Shown piece after piece: positions 47,735 to 57,584 of a DNA stretch of 64,000 nt (its first letter is position 1; every line of letters starts with the position of its first letter). Made by a program: the position numbers and the translations under genes. The DNA comes from Trichostrongylus colubriformis (lineage: Eukaryota > Nematoda > Chromadorea > Rhabditida > Trichostrongylidae), in the NCBI GenBank assembly GCA_963978905.1, contig OZ022261.1, positions 3,721,992 to 3,785,991 on the forward strand, in the 5' to 3' direction. The notes under the pieces are model-generated. The model saw only the letters and a list, made by a program, of their open reading frames with translations, was not told the origin of the DNA and ran no database searches.

Positions 47735-48932
47735 GGAGGCAGTGTTCACGTTCGAATCAGCAAGAGCTGAAAACCAACACTTAGATCCGAGTCCAGAATG
47801 CTCAAGGACCACAAATTTGGAAGAGATTCACAGTAGAGAAGAGAGTTTTTATGTGTTTCATGTTTACCTTCGGTTTGTGGCCCTTATTTTCTGTGAAAAT
47901 TTGGAATTAATGATACATATGCACATTCAATAACCTTGAAACCCTCAAGTGATCTGCAGTTCGTGAATTGGATACTTTGTGGAATGGGCGATGTTTTTGC
48001 AGTGGGCGGGGTTTGAGTGCGTCGATATACTTTTACGATTATAGTTACTGGAGAATGGAATGCATCAGCCACAGAATCGTTAATATGGACGAAATAATGT
48101 AGGGCACTTAAATGTGAGACTGAGCCAAGCAGGCAGCTGCAGTAACTGCTATCACTGAACACTGCTCCGAAATTATTACTGCCTCGTTGATCAATCCAGG
48201 TTTCATTTTTTTTTTTGCAAAGAAGTTGTATAGACGTGTACTGAAAGAATCTCTATCAGCTGATGTTGTTGTTATTGTTTTGTTTGTTGAGATTTGAAAA
48301 TAAAGATATCTTCTCAAGGTGCCCGAGGATCTACGCGGTATAGCTGCTACTGGCAACAGACTTTCCTATTTTAATACCAGTACTCGGGTTATTTCCTACT
48401 CTCATGAACTTATAATCCGATGACTTTCGGTTATGGCCTACCGTGCAAGCATGCCTAACCCATAAATCCTTCAGTTTTTTCACTTTTTTGAAGCTTGAAC
48501 GGAAATGTGTACCACCTCCATTCCACGGCATGATCATCTTAGAAAAATTAATCCGAAAGTGTGAATAGGTTTTGGTTCAAAGTCCTCCATATCTCAAAGA
48601 TCGTGCGATATTTTTTTTCAGCTGCGGGAATTGCGATGATGATTGAAAGGGGGAGTACGCTAAAGTGGGAATAATAATTTCTGGAACTTTTGGCTACAGA
48701 GCTAGAGGTGTTCACCTAGTTTCTTGATATGAAAAAGTGGCAGGAATTGAGTCCTCAAGATAAGTGTCATTCAGGAGCAAGAGGGAGCTGGGATACCGCT
48801 AAGGAAATAATTTTTGCGTTGATGAGCAGACCTGAACTCATCTCCGAAATCCTGTGGCTTACGCCATGCGCCCAATCTCGAACCAAGCGATTGAATGCGT
48901 ACTTTGGTCGAGCTTAAAATAACACTGAGTAA

Positions 48933-49769
48933 CTACTGTAGAAGTTGAAAATAATGAAGCTGAGGCTAATTATTTCGCGATGATGGAACAATCCTCAAGT
49001 GATCGAACTTCTTGCGATGAGTCCGGCCATAAAGGTGATGTTAATCAGGAGCTCAGTAGCGTTCTGAGTGAGCTTCTGACAGCGACGACCTAGGAGTCTT
49101 GCGTCCAGATGTATTTATTGAGGAAGTTGATTGTACCAGTACTATCTCACCTCCCACCGATGAGTTTCTCATTATCCTCAATTTTCAAAGTCCTTCTTTG
49201 GAACTTGTAAGGGGAACGGCACAGTTGAAAGTTTTGCCATGTAAATCAGAAACGGTGTTGCTGTGCCTACTGAGAAACGGCATAAAATGCTGTGGTGGAT
49301 CTCACTTTGGTATATTTGATCTCCGATCATTTAATCGAAGACGGCGATGGCCCGTGCCATCGGAATCCAGTAACGGGCGCGAAAACGTCCGTCCTTTTTC
49401 TCGACGATCGATTGATTTTCTTTTTTTTGTTTCCCTTCATTTCTTTCAACTTTTCTTTTCTTTTCGAATTTATTTACCGTTTGAGAGGTAGAGCTCTGGA
49501 GATTCATGGGATTCCATGTGTTTGAAGCAACCATACCAACCTCTTAACTGCCTCGTAAAGTAAGACGCGGATATTAGACACGCAGTGTGCTTTGTGAAGC
49601 TGTGAAATAGGTCTCGTACAACAATTCAGAAGCACTTCAGTAAAGCTCGTGAGCAGCACAACCTTAAAGAAATGTATATCCGGAAGACAGAAGCTGGGGA
49701 AAATGGCCGCCGTTCATGTACTATAGGAGTGGCACTCAAGAACGCATTCAAAATTAAAGCAGGAAGTTA
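48933..49769 (+). pseudogene. Coding-like fragments, unidentified
   Basis: After CTACTGTAG the frame reads EVENNEAEANYFAMMEQSSS, DESGHKGDVNQELSSVLSEL and stops at a TAG near 49090; one frame over it continues DDLGVLRPDVFIEEVDCTST and SPPTDEFLIIL, as if a base had been lost or a small intron lay between. A further frame at 49594-49769 reads TTIQKHFSKAREQHNLKEMY then GVALKNAFKIKAGS and a stop, directly before the LINE. The acidic Ser-rich composition looks genuine, but no family is recognised. Confidence 0.25.
49280..49380. repeat. Dispersed repeat shared with 57597-57700
   Basis: AAAATGCTGTGGTGGATCTC, TTTGATCTCCGATCATTTAA and GCCATCGGAATCCAGTAACG correspond in order to AAAATGCCGTGGTAGGTCTC, TTCGATCTCCGACCTATCAT and ACCATCGGAACATCAATAAT at the second site. 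Diverged, non-coding. Confidence 0.6.
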
Positions 49770-49782
49770 ATTCCATTAAAAA

Positions 49783-51612
49783 TCTTTCCCGTTTCGGTTA
49801 CCAGTTCCAAAAGGACCACAAACAATTTCTTTTTTCTTCGAGCGCCCAACAACTGCATTAAAGTCGCCACATATGATTTCTGGTACTACTGTGTTTTTTT
49901 GTGGTTAATCTTGCAGCTTCTATTTCTTCTAGGAATCGTTCAAACTCATCGTCCTATGAACGAAAACAAATAGCCCAACTCCGATATCCTGATGGTACCC
50001 TATCATCGACCCTTCACGAAGCCATGGTCATTGCAACTGCATTCTACAACAACCTCTACAAATCCCACAATGGTCCTTTCGTTTTCTCAGCGGCCGGCTC
50101 ACTCAGACGTCCGATCACAGCAGACGAACTTCGCGAAGCATGTAAGAGAATCCGTGGAAATACTGCACCTGGTGCTGACGGAATCCCATCTGGAGTAACG
50201 AAGTATCTGATGCCTCTATGCGCGGATGACCTTGCCAGAGTACTAAACCAGCATTTCGAGTCCAACAAGTTCCCAGAAAACCTTGTCAAAGCCAAAACCA
50301 TTCTCCTCTACAAGAAAGGAGACCCACCAAATATTAGCAACTACAGACCAATCTCTCTACTATCAACTGTCCTCAAAGTTCTTACCCGTGCACTGGCCCG
50401 CCGAGTAGAAGAAGTGGCTTCGGAGTTCATCCCAAATGAACAAGCTGGGTTCAGACGTAACTTTTCCACCCGTGATCACATCATGTCCGTCAACTTACTG
50501 ATTGAGAAATGTTGTGAATGGAGAAAGCCGCTACATATGGTCTTCATTGACTACCAAAAAGCTTTTGATACCATCGAATACGAGATTATTTGGAAGGCAC
50601 TGGAAAAGTTCGGAGTAGATGACTGCACTGTTCGAATGATAAAACAACTGTATGCTGCTGGACGATCGTTTTTGGTCCTGGACTCGATGGAGATGGAGAT
50701 TGATATTCAGCGAGGTGTCAGACAAGGCGACTCATTACCTCCACTCTTGTTTGTTTTGACTCTCCAATCGTGTCTTGCTGACGTCGACTGGGGTGACCAA
50801 GGGTACCAAATCGAACGGTATCATCTGAATTATCTTGCCTACGCCGACGACATCTCTATGTTCATCAACCGTCGATGGGCTACAAACAATGCTCAATAAA
50901 CTCATCGATGCGACCAAGACGGCTGGGCTCGAAGTAAATGCAAGCAAAACAAAATGGATGTCGAGCAACCCTAACGGACAACAACTCAGAGCCAATGGCG
51001 AAGAAATTGAGCTGGTATCGTCTTTCGTATATTTGGGCCAACTTGTATGTTTCCCCCAAGATCGTCTACAAGAAATAAGTCGAAGGATAAGTGCCGCGTG
51101 GAACATTAACAGGAGAGTCCGAACATTGCTGAAAAGTCGAATGACGTCACTTATGATCAAGCGACGCTTCTTCCACATATGCGTGTTACCCACTCTCCTG
51201 TACGGATGTGAAACGTGGGCCTTGACCAAGACAGCCGAGGACCGTCTGAAAAAATGTCAACGACGAATGGAGCGCCAAATGTTAGGCCTTCGACTTCGCG
51301 ACCGAGTATCGAACACAAGACTGCGAGCAAGGACTAAACTAACAGACGCTGTCGTCGAAGCCAGAAAACGCAAGTGGATGTACGCGAATAAGTTGATGAC
51401 AAGAGACCACACACGGTGGGAAGTACGGCTATTGAACTGGAAGCCCAATGGAAACAGATCAGTTGGACGACCACGTATGCGATGGGAAGATGATTTCAAG
51501 ATGTTCGCTGGAGTAGATTGGAAGAACATGGCTACAACTTCTGAATGGTTTGAGATCATGGCCCGTTTCTCTGTTTATGTCAGATGAATAACGGAAATAA
51601 ATGTAAATGTAA
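49783..51612 (+). mobile_element. RTE-like LINE, 5' part inverted, frameshifted
   Basis: Plus strand from ~49958: reverse transcriptase with APGADGIPSGV, YKKGDPPNISNYRPISLLST, NEQAGFRRNFSTRDH, MVFIDYQKAFDTIEYEIIW (catalytic Asp), QRGVRQGDSLPPLLF and LAYADDISMF (active-site YADD). Just after YADD (about 50855-50865) the frame shifts by one base; the first frame stops at 50897 and the second continues to 51587 through LVSSFVYLGQLV, PTLLYGCETWALT and SVGRPRMRWEDDF, typical RTE carboxy-terminal motifs. A short TAAATG-rich tail ends near 51612. The endonuclease lies in reverse on the minus strand, 49957 down to 49783: DDEFERFLEEIEAA, then after an A-run frameshift VVPEIICGDFNAVVG and GPFGTGNRN. 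The upstream endonuclease is truncated, so the copy is dead. Confidence 0.9.
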
Positions 51613-51620
51613 AATCTTTA

Positions 51621-51851
51621 GGGTCAAATCAAGTCGGGGGGGGGGGGAGACGCAACTTTGCATCAAATTTTCACCGACGTCAAAGCTTCTTTCCCTCCCT
51701 AGGCTTAGGCTAAAGCAGATGAAACCTATGCTTTGACAGATGCTTTTTCATGTGGGAGGAGAGGATATCAATTTTAGCGTAAGCCTAGGGAGGGGAAGGA
51801 GCTTCGACCTTGACGCAAACTTGCGTCCCTCCCCCCGACTTGATTTGACCC
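51621..51851. mobile_element. MITE with ~80 bp inverted ends and target duplication
   Basis: The left end GGGTCAAATCAAGTCGGGGG, ACGCAACTTTGCATC, CTCCCTAGGCTTAGGCTAAA mirrors the right end TTTAGCGTAAGCCTAGGGAG, GACGCAAACTTGCGTC, CCCCGACTTGATTTGACCC. Flanks are AATCTTTA on the left and AATCTTTT on the right, an 8-base direct duplication with one mismatch, as hAT-type transposition would leave. Diverged relatives lie at 54661-54987 and 42605-42680. Confidence 0.8.
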
Positions 51852-51859
51852 AATCTTTT

Positions 51860-54660
51860 AAAGACGTAATATTAACGTGTCCGATTGTCACTGGAATGCT
51901 TTTTTTTGAAATGTCTGCGACTGATGATCATCCCCTGTGAAGTGTTTCCTTCCCTTAGGCTCAGATTAAACTTCATATCACCACTGCACGCATTTCTTGC
52001 ATTATTTCACTGACATATTTTTATTCTTTACTTTTTTTATTGTGTGTCTGATCTAGTACTATGATTTTATGTGCTGGAAGGTGTTAGGATATTAATGCAA
52101 ACCATGAAACGTGATTTTTGCCCAAGCCTCGGGGGAAAGCAGCTTCAGAATGAACGAATCAATTTTTCAGGGCCAAAAATTTTGGTACGCTTTTTGTGGC
52201 GGAGGACCCTCGTGAGCAAAAACTTTCTGCTCCCCATGTGTTGTTTTCGAATGTCACCCCTATAGTGCATGAGCGCCAAAGGGCCTATTGGGTCGGGTGC
52301 CTGTGAACGATCTGCTGTCGTATGGAGTGGGGATGTCTGGCCAAGCAGTTCGGAGAAACGCCAACATCAGTTCATTGACGGGTACCTGTCTAAAGTTGAA
52401 CCATCTAAACGAGGGTATTGCTCAGGATTGTACGTACTCCTATGAAAACGATATTGCTGTAGCAGAACAGTGCGATGTTATCAGTGATTATGTGAAACCA
52501 TTTTAAGCCACCACAAGAGGTACTTGTGAGACACAGACAGTTAAAAAATTGACAAAGGTGAAGCGGTCGGTAGCAAAGAGTTCCATAGCCAATCATCTGA
52601 GATCGTCATGAAACCCTTAACTCGGGCTGTGCTGAGACGGGAAGGCAACGGTGAAGTTGTGAAGGGGATCGTCATACCGCGACTGCCTTCTGCTACTCGA
52701 ATGGATTCTCTTTGAATGGTCAGGAGCCTTTCTGTGAACGACATTAATTTTAATTTACAAAAAATCATATTTTATGTAAGCCGTTGACTTAGAACTGGAA
52801 CTTCCAAATCGAATCCCACGCATTGCGTCTTCCACCGGTGGGGTCGACTCGTCGAAGCCATCGAGGTCCGCAGCCCGTCGTGCCTTGATGTGCCAGAAGT
52901 TTTTCTTTGACATGCACGGTCATCAGTGCAGTTAAGACGTTCCACCGACGTGCTGTGCTCACCTCAGGGGTGTCCAGTAACCTGTCGTTTCGAGAAGAAA
53001 CACGCGATAGGACCTAGAGGGGGAGTCTTGCGCCGTGGAAGGCGGTAGTCAGACTTCTCGTGGTCGTTGGACTAACCTATTTTCGGGTTGAGTTTTTGCG
53101 AGTTGGCAGGGTCATGCAAGGGCATAAGACTTTTGGAGGGGGTCACATTCCGGGTTGGGAAAAGGGGAGAACGTAATCGGGGAGAAAGTTCTTCAAGGAA
53201 TCCTGCCCACCTTTTCAAAGACTTAGTGCCAGTCGGGTGGTCTCCAGAAAATAATAAAATTAGTCCGTCGAGTAATATGTAGTCAAATTTCTACTAGGGG
53301 TGAATTTTTGTATATCGGTTACACCTCTGATGGGGGGAGGAGGGTCTTTTGGTCGGGGTAATGTGGGTTGAGATGGGAGATTTCGTATTTTTCAAAAATT
53401 TTCTCAATGCTGTGCTTGACCCTGGCTTCAGACACGCGATATCGATCTCCCAAACCGTTGGGAAGGAAGAGGTCCAAACTTTTTGCCTTTTGTGCGGGCA
53501 TCAAATGACGCCTCATGTGAGCCCTGGTTGAGCTTGACAGTGCTTCAACCAGCGGTTGGTAATGGAATATCAGTGCTATTCTCAGAAATTTGGTGACAGT
53601 GTACAGCGTGGTCAAACAATTGGGCGCATCGGAGTGACCCATCCTAGGAAGGATTACTACACGGGAGGGTTGCCGATCTGATAGCTCCCCTTTCCTTTTC
53701 TACACGCCACTTCTTTTTTGTCACACGGGGATTGGGTGTACTACTGCCAAGAAATTCTTTAGAAAATACGGGAATCGCCGAAAAACTCTGACTTGTTACG
53801 GTTCGTCCTGTTTTCAAATCTCTCGATTGCGAACTATTCCCTTCTTTTGGGTTCACCCTCAAAATTATTTCTCCCCCCACGCTTTTGTCAAGGGTTCCTG
53901 TAACCACGCTGTATTCTATCGCATTCCTCCAGATTTTCGTTCTTTTGATCAGTTGAAGCTACGGTTTATGTCCGACAGGGGTTCCAGGCACTGCAAGCTG
54001 TTGGATGTAAAAAAGGCCAACGGTTTGGAATTTTTGCCACCGTACTTTGGACATCTCCTTTGCCTCGAACAATGTTCTACTAGGAATACTGTGCGAGTAT
54101 AGACGCTCATAGCTTCCTGCTTTCTTCAGCTAAAGGATCTGATCAATAGATAATTCGAGCAACTCATTCTCATTTCTGCACTTCTGAAACCAAGGACAAA
54201 GTGTGCAGTCCGATGCTTCACCCCCTCCCCTTGCTGAACTCACAGTTGTGACGAATTTACTATAAGACTGCCCGCTGGTAGTGTCCTTCTATCATATGAA
54301 CCACTAATTTTGGGTGTCTGTTTTTCGGTCGATTTGTCGGTATGTGTGTCCTTCTACTGGGATGGTACACAGGTATGTTAGGTTGTCGGAGAAGCAGTGC
54401 CGTTTGGACTAGATCGTTTAAAGGGTGGGTAATCGGGTAAATGAAAACGATTTCGCACTGTATTGCATTTGCACTTTTTTTTTAACAATTCATGGTCGGC
54501 TATGACAGTGTGTGCAGAGATCCGGAGACGGATAGTGGGCCTCACCATCGGCGGCACAGTGGCAAACTCCGATTTCTACGGAAAATGGGACGCACTACTG
54601 GATGTGTGGATGAGTGTGTATTCAATAAGGTTATATGCAGTCTTTGCTACACCTTATAGT
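51860..54660. other. Tract without a supported gene
   Basis: Contains the repeat of 52803-53165. Minus-strand frames at 53319-53642 (RHLMPAQKAKSLDLFLPNGL) and 53644-53907 (SAIPVFSKEFLGSSTPNPRV) are open and protein-like in composition, adjoin with a frame change, and may be the remains of an element; no motif is recognised. Nothing else is supported. Confidence 0.4.
52803..53165. repeat. ~360 bp direct repeat, copy 1
   Basis: It runs from CAAATCGAATCCCACGCATT through GGGGTCGACTCGTCGAAGCC, CCTAGAGGGGGAGT and TTGGACTAACCTATTTTC to CGGGTTGGGAAAAGGGG. The second copy begins at 63636 in the same orientation and is cut by the window edge. On the minus strand both read FWHIKARRAADLDGFDESTP in one frame, so it may be part of a coding mobile element. 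Confidence 0.85.
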
Positions 54661-54987
54661 CGGGTTCACTCAAAGTCGTGGGGCGGACGCAAAATTTTCA
54701 CCGACGTCTGAGCTCTTTTTCTTCACTAGGCCCGGGCTAAAATTCATGTCCCCTCCTCCTAATTGGAAAAAGTCTGTTTTACAGTCCATTTCCCGACGGC
54801 TGGCAGGGCGAGGCTTACGGACTGGTATCGATATCTCTCACCCCGCCACACACTCTCACCCAACTCTGTAGGCCACGCCCTGCCAGCCTTCGGGAACTGA
54901 ACTGCATCTACTTTAGCCTAAGCCTAGGAAGGAAAAGGAGGTTTGGGTGAAAATTTCGTGTCCCTCCCCCTCGACTTTAATTGACCC
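54661..54987. mobile_element. MITE interrupted by a second palindromic element
   Basis: Outer ends match the element at 51621: GTCGTGGGGCGGACGCAAAA then TTTTCACCGACGTC on the left, and GTGAAAATTTCGTGTCCCTC then CCCTCGACTTTAATTGACCC on the right. Between them, 54789-54897 is its own palindrome: TTCCCGACGGCTGGCAGGGC / GCCCTGCCAGCCTTCGGGAA. This is a nested insertion. Confidence 0.7.
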
Positions 54988-55316
54988 CATCGTTGAGTTC
55001 CACATAACTTTACCTTTTTTGCATACCGCTCTTCGTTGGTGCCGTTTGGCATGCGAGGTACAGCGCAGTGCTCAGTAGTAGGGAAGCTGCTAACCAGGAT
55101 TCAGTAATTTATCTTTAATTTATTCAAATAATTTGTTAATTAATTTAAATGATTTAAAATTAAAAAGTTTATTTTCTGCTACGGCCATATATAGGTATCG
55201 TGGAAATTGTTGAAACGCCCCATCATGGAGGCTTCCCTTTTGCGACTTCCTCCATTCACACATATTTGTAAGGCGAGCGGCCGAGTAGAGAATTTCACTG
55301 TATAAATCAAGACAAG

Positions 55317-55460
55317 ACCAGTCGGATTGGCCGGCGTCAGCCGGCCAATCCGACTGGTCCGGGCCGTCTTCGCCGGCCCGGAGGCCGCCTTCGGCGGCCC
55401 GGGAGCCGGCTACGCCGGCCTTATAGGGGGCGACTCTCAGCTCGCCGCTCACGCGGCGAG
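55317..55460. repeat. Cluster of five consecutive GC-rich perfect hairpins
   Basis: Within 144 bases, five stems follow one another: 55317-55335/55340-55358 (19 bp, loop GTCA); 55359-55366/55374-55381 (8 bp); 55383-55389/55393-55399 (7 bp, loop TTC); 55405-55410/55414-55419 (6 bp, loop TAC); 55441-55448/55453-55460 (8 bp, loop TCAC). All are perfect. The GC content is far above the surrounding DNA. A sixth, GCCCAC-T-GTGGGC extended to 11 of 12 pairs, lies at 55615-55639. A minus-strand frame runs through the cluster but is repetitive and probably meaningless. Function unknown. Confidence 0.9.
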
Positions 55461-55700
55461 CCGATTTTCGCGGGTGTTGGCGCATATCTCCCCCTCAGGC
55501 CGGCATAATTCGCTTTATATTTTGACCCACTGACGACGGGTCTTCTTAGCTGCTCCTGTAACTACCTGCTTACCATAGCATATCTACCCCTTAGATTTTC
55601 TGATTTTCAGCACGCGCCCCGCCCACTGTGGGCAGGGCGTAACATTGTATATGTGCGCCCCTTATTTCTTCGCTTATATTATACGAGATTATTACGAGAT

Positions 55701-57464
55701 ATGATTTTCCCCCATTCGCCTTCCGAAGCTCCTTATCAGCCCCTTATCAGCTGCTATCACTCCCGTTCCCTCACCGTTGATGTCCCCTTACTACCCCCTA
55801 TATCACTTCAAAAATCCAGGGTCCCAACTTTGCTGCGACGCGAGATATGATTTTCCCCCCATTCGCCTTCCGAGGCTCCTTATCAGCCCTTATCAGTTGC
55901 TATCACTTCCGTTCCCTCACCTTGATGTCCCCTTACTACCCCCTATATCACTTTAAAAATTCAGTGTCCCAGCTTCCCTGCGACGCGAGATATGAATTTC
56001 CCCCCATTCGCCTTCCGAGGCTCCTTATCAGCCCCTTATCAGTTGCTATCACTCCCGTTCCCTCACCGTTGATGTCCCCTTACTACCCCCTATATCACTT
56101 TAAAAATTTAGTGTCCCAGCTTTGCTGCGACGCGAGATATGATTTTCCCCCCATTCGCCTTCCGAGGCTCCTTATCAGCCCTTATCAGTTGCTATCACTT
56201 CCGATTCCTCACCATTGATGTCCCCTTACTACCCCCTATATCACTTTAAAAATTCAGTGTCCCAGCTTCCCTGCGACGCGAGATATGAATTTCCCCCCAT
56301 TCGCCTTCCGAGGCTCCTTATCAGCCCCTTATCAGTTGCTATCACTTCCGTTCCCTCACCTTGATGTCCCCTTACTACCCCCTATATCACTTTAAAAATT
56401 CAGTGTCCCAGCTTTGCTGCGACGCGAGATATGATTTTCCCCCCATTCGCCTTCCGAGGCTCCTTATCAGCCCTTATCAGTTGCTATCACTTCCGATTCC
56501 TCACCGTTGATGTCCCCTTACTACCCCCTATATCACTTCAAAAATCCAGGGTCCCAACTTTGCTGCGACGCGAGATATGAATTTCCCCCCATTCGCCTTC
56601 CGAGGCTCCTTATCAGCCCCTTATCAGTTGCTATCACTTCCGTTCCCTCACCGTTGATGTCCCCTTACTACCCCCTATATCACTTTAAGAATTCAGTGTC
56701 CCAGCTTTGCTGCGACGCGAGATATGAATTTCCCCCCATTCGCCTTCCGAGGCTCCTTATCAGCCCTTATCAGTTGCTATCACTTCCGTTCCCTCACCTT
56801 GATGTCCCCTTACTACCCCCTATATCACTTTAAAAATTCAGTGTCCCAGCTTTGCTGCGACGCGAGATATGATTTTCCCCCCATTCGCCTTCCGAGGCTC
56901 CTTATCAGCCCTTATCAGTTGCTATCACTTCCGATTCCTCACCGTTGATGTCCCCTTACTACCCCCTATATCACTTCAAAAATCCAGGGTCCCAACTTTG
57001 CTGCGACGCGAGATATGAATTTCCCCCCATTCGCCTTCCGAGGCTCCTTATCAGCCCCTTATCAGTTGCTATCACTCCCGTTCCCTCACCGTTGATGTCC
57101 CCTTACTACCCCCTATATCACTTTAAGAATTCAGTGTCCCAGCTTTGCTGCGACGCGAGATATGATTTTCCCCCCATTCGCCTTCCGAGGCTCCTTATCA
57201 GCCCCTTATCAGTTGCTATCACTCCCGTTCCCTCACCGTTGATGTCCCCTTACTACCCCCTATATCACTTTAAAAATTCAGTGTCCCAGCTTTGCTGCGA
57301 CGCGAGATATGATTTTCCCCCCATTCGCCTTCCGAGGCTCCTTATCAGCCCTTATCAGTTGCTATCACTTCCGATTCCTCACCATTGATGTCCCCTTACT
57401 ACCCCCTATATCACTTTAAAAGTTCAGGGTCCCAGCTCTACTGCGACGCGAGATATGAATTTCG
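55701..57464. repeat. Satellite array, twelve ~146 bp units
   Basis: Units begin at the ATG of GATATGA: 55701, 55847, 55992, 56139, 56285, 56431, 56577, 56724, 56869, 57015, 57162, 57309; a thirteenth starts at 57455 and breaks into GACA. Lengths are 145-147. Shared core: CCCATTCGCCTTCCGAGGCT, TTGATGTCCCCTTACTACCC, TTTGCTGCGACGCGAGATAT. Variants alternate (GATTTT/GAATTT; TTCCGATTCC/TCCCGTTCCC). Units at 56431 and 56869 are almost identical, as are 56577 and 57015, giving a ~438-base higher-order period in the right half. Long open frames across it arise because 147 is divisible by three; they are not genes. Confidence 0.97.
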
Positions 57465-57465
57465 T

Positions 57466-57525
<60 letters not shown>

Positions 57526-57556
57526 GTCAGACAGACGGACAGGCAGACAGACAGAC
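57465..57556. repeat. (GACA)n microsatellite ending the satellite array
   Basis: About 92 bases of GACA repeats with a few substitutions (GTCA, GGACAGGC) follow directly on the last satellite unit after AATTTCGT. The tract is followed by CTAAGCCGATTATATATAGT and AGTGATG, which looks like a defined end of the same element. Confidence 0.95.
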
Positions 57557-57584
57557 TAAGCCGATTATATATAGTAGTGATGCT

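Larger units (their letters stand above)
45040..49782. other. Tract without a supported gene
   Basis: Holds fragments that look exonic but do not chain: 45745-45890 (KSFHDVATQVNSITARRAAS), 46358-46540 (HVLEIPEIDVGCNQTVLGEK to a stop), 48729-48915, 48933-49195 and 49594-49769. A 24-base unit (CTCTCCACGGAATCTGGTGG) is duplicated at about 45200 and 45237, and a 61-base unit at 47613. A dispersed repeat lies at 49280-49380. No RNA gene was seen. Confidence 0.45.

Noticed and set aside
53319..53907. Two adjoining minus-strand frames as a gene
   Set aside because: No start context, splice sites or motifs; several listed starts are not ATG, which nematode genes rarely use.
55120..55485. Minus-strand 121-codon frame through the hairpin cluster
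   Set aside because: Its Ala/Gly-rich part is dictated by the palindromes and it lacks splice signals or motifs.
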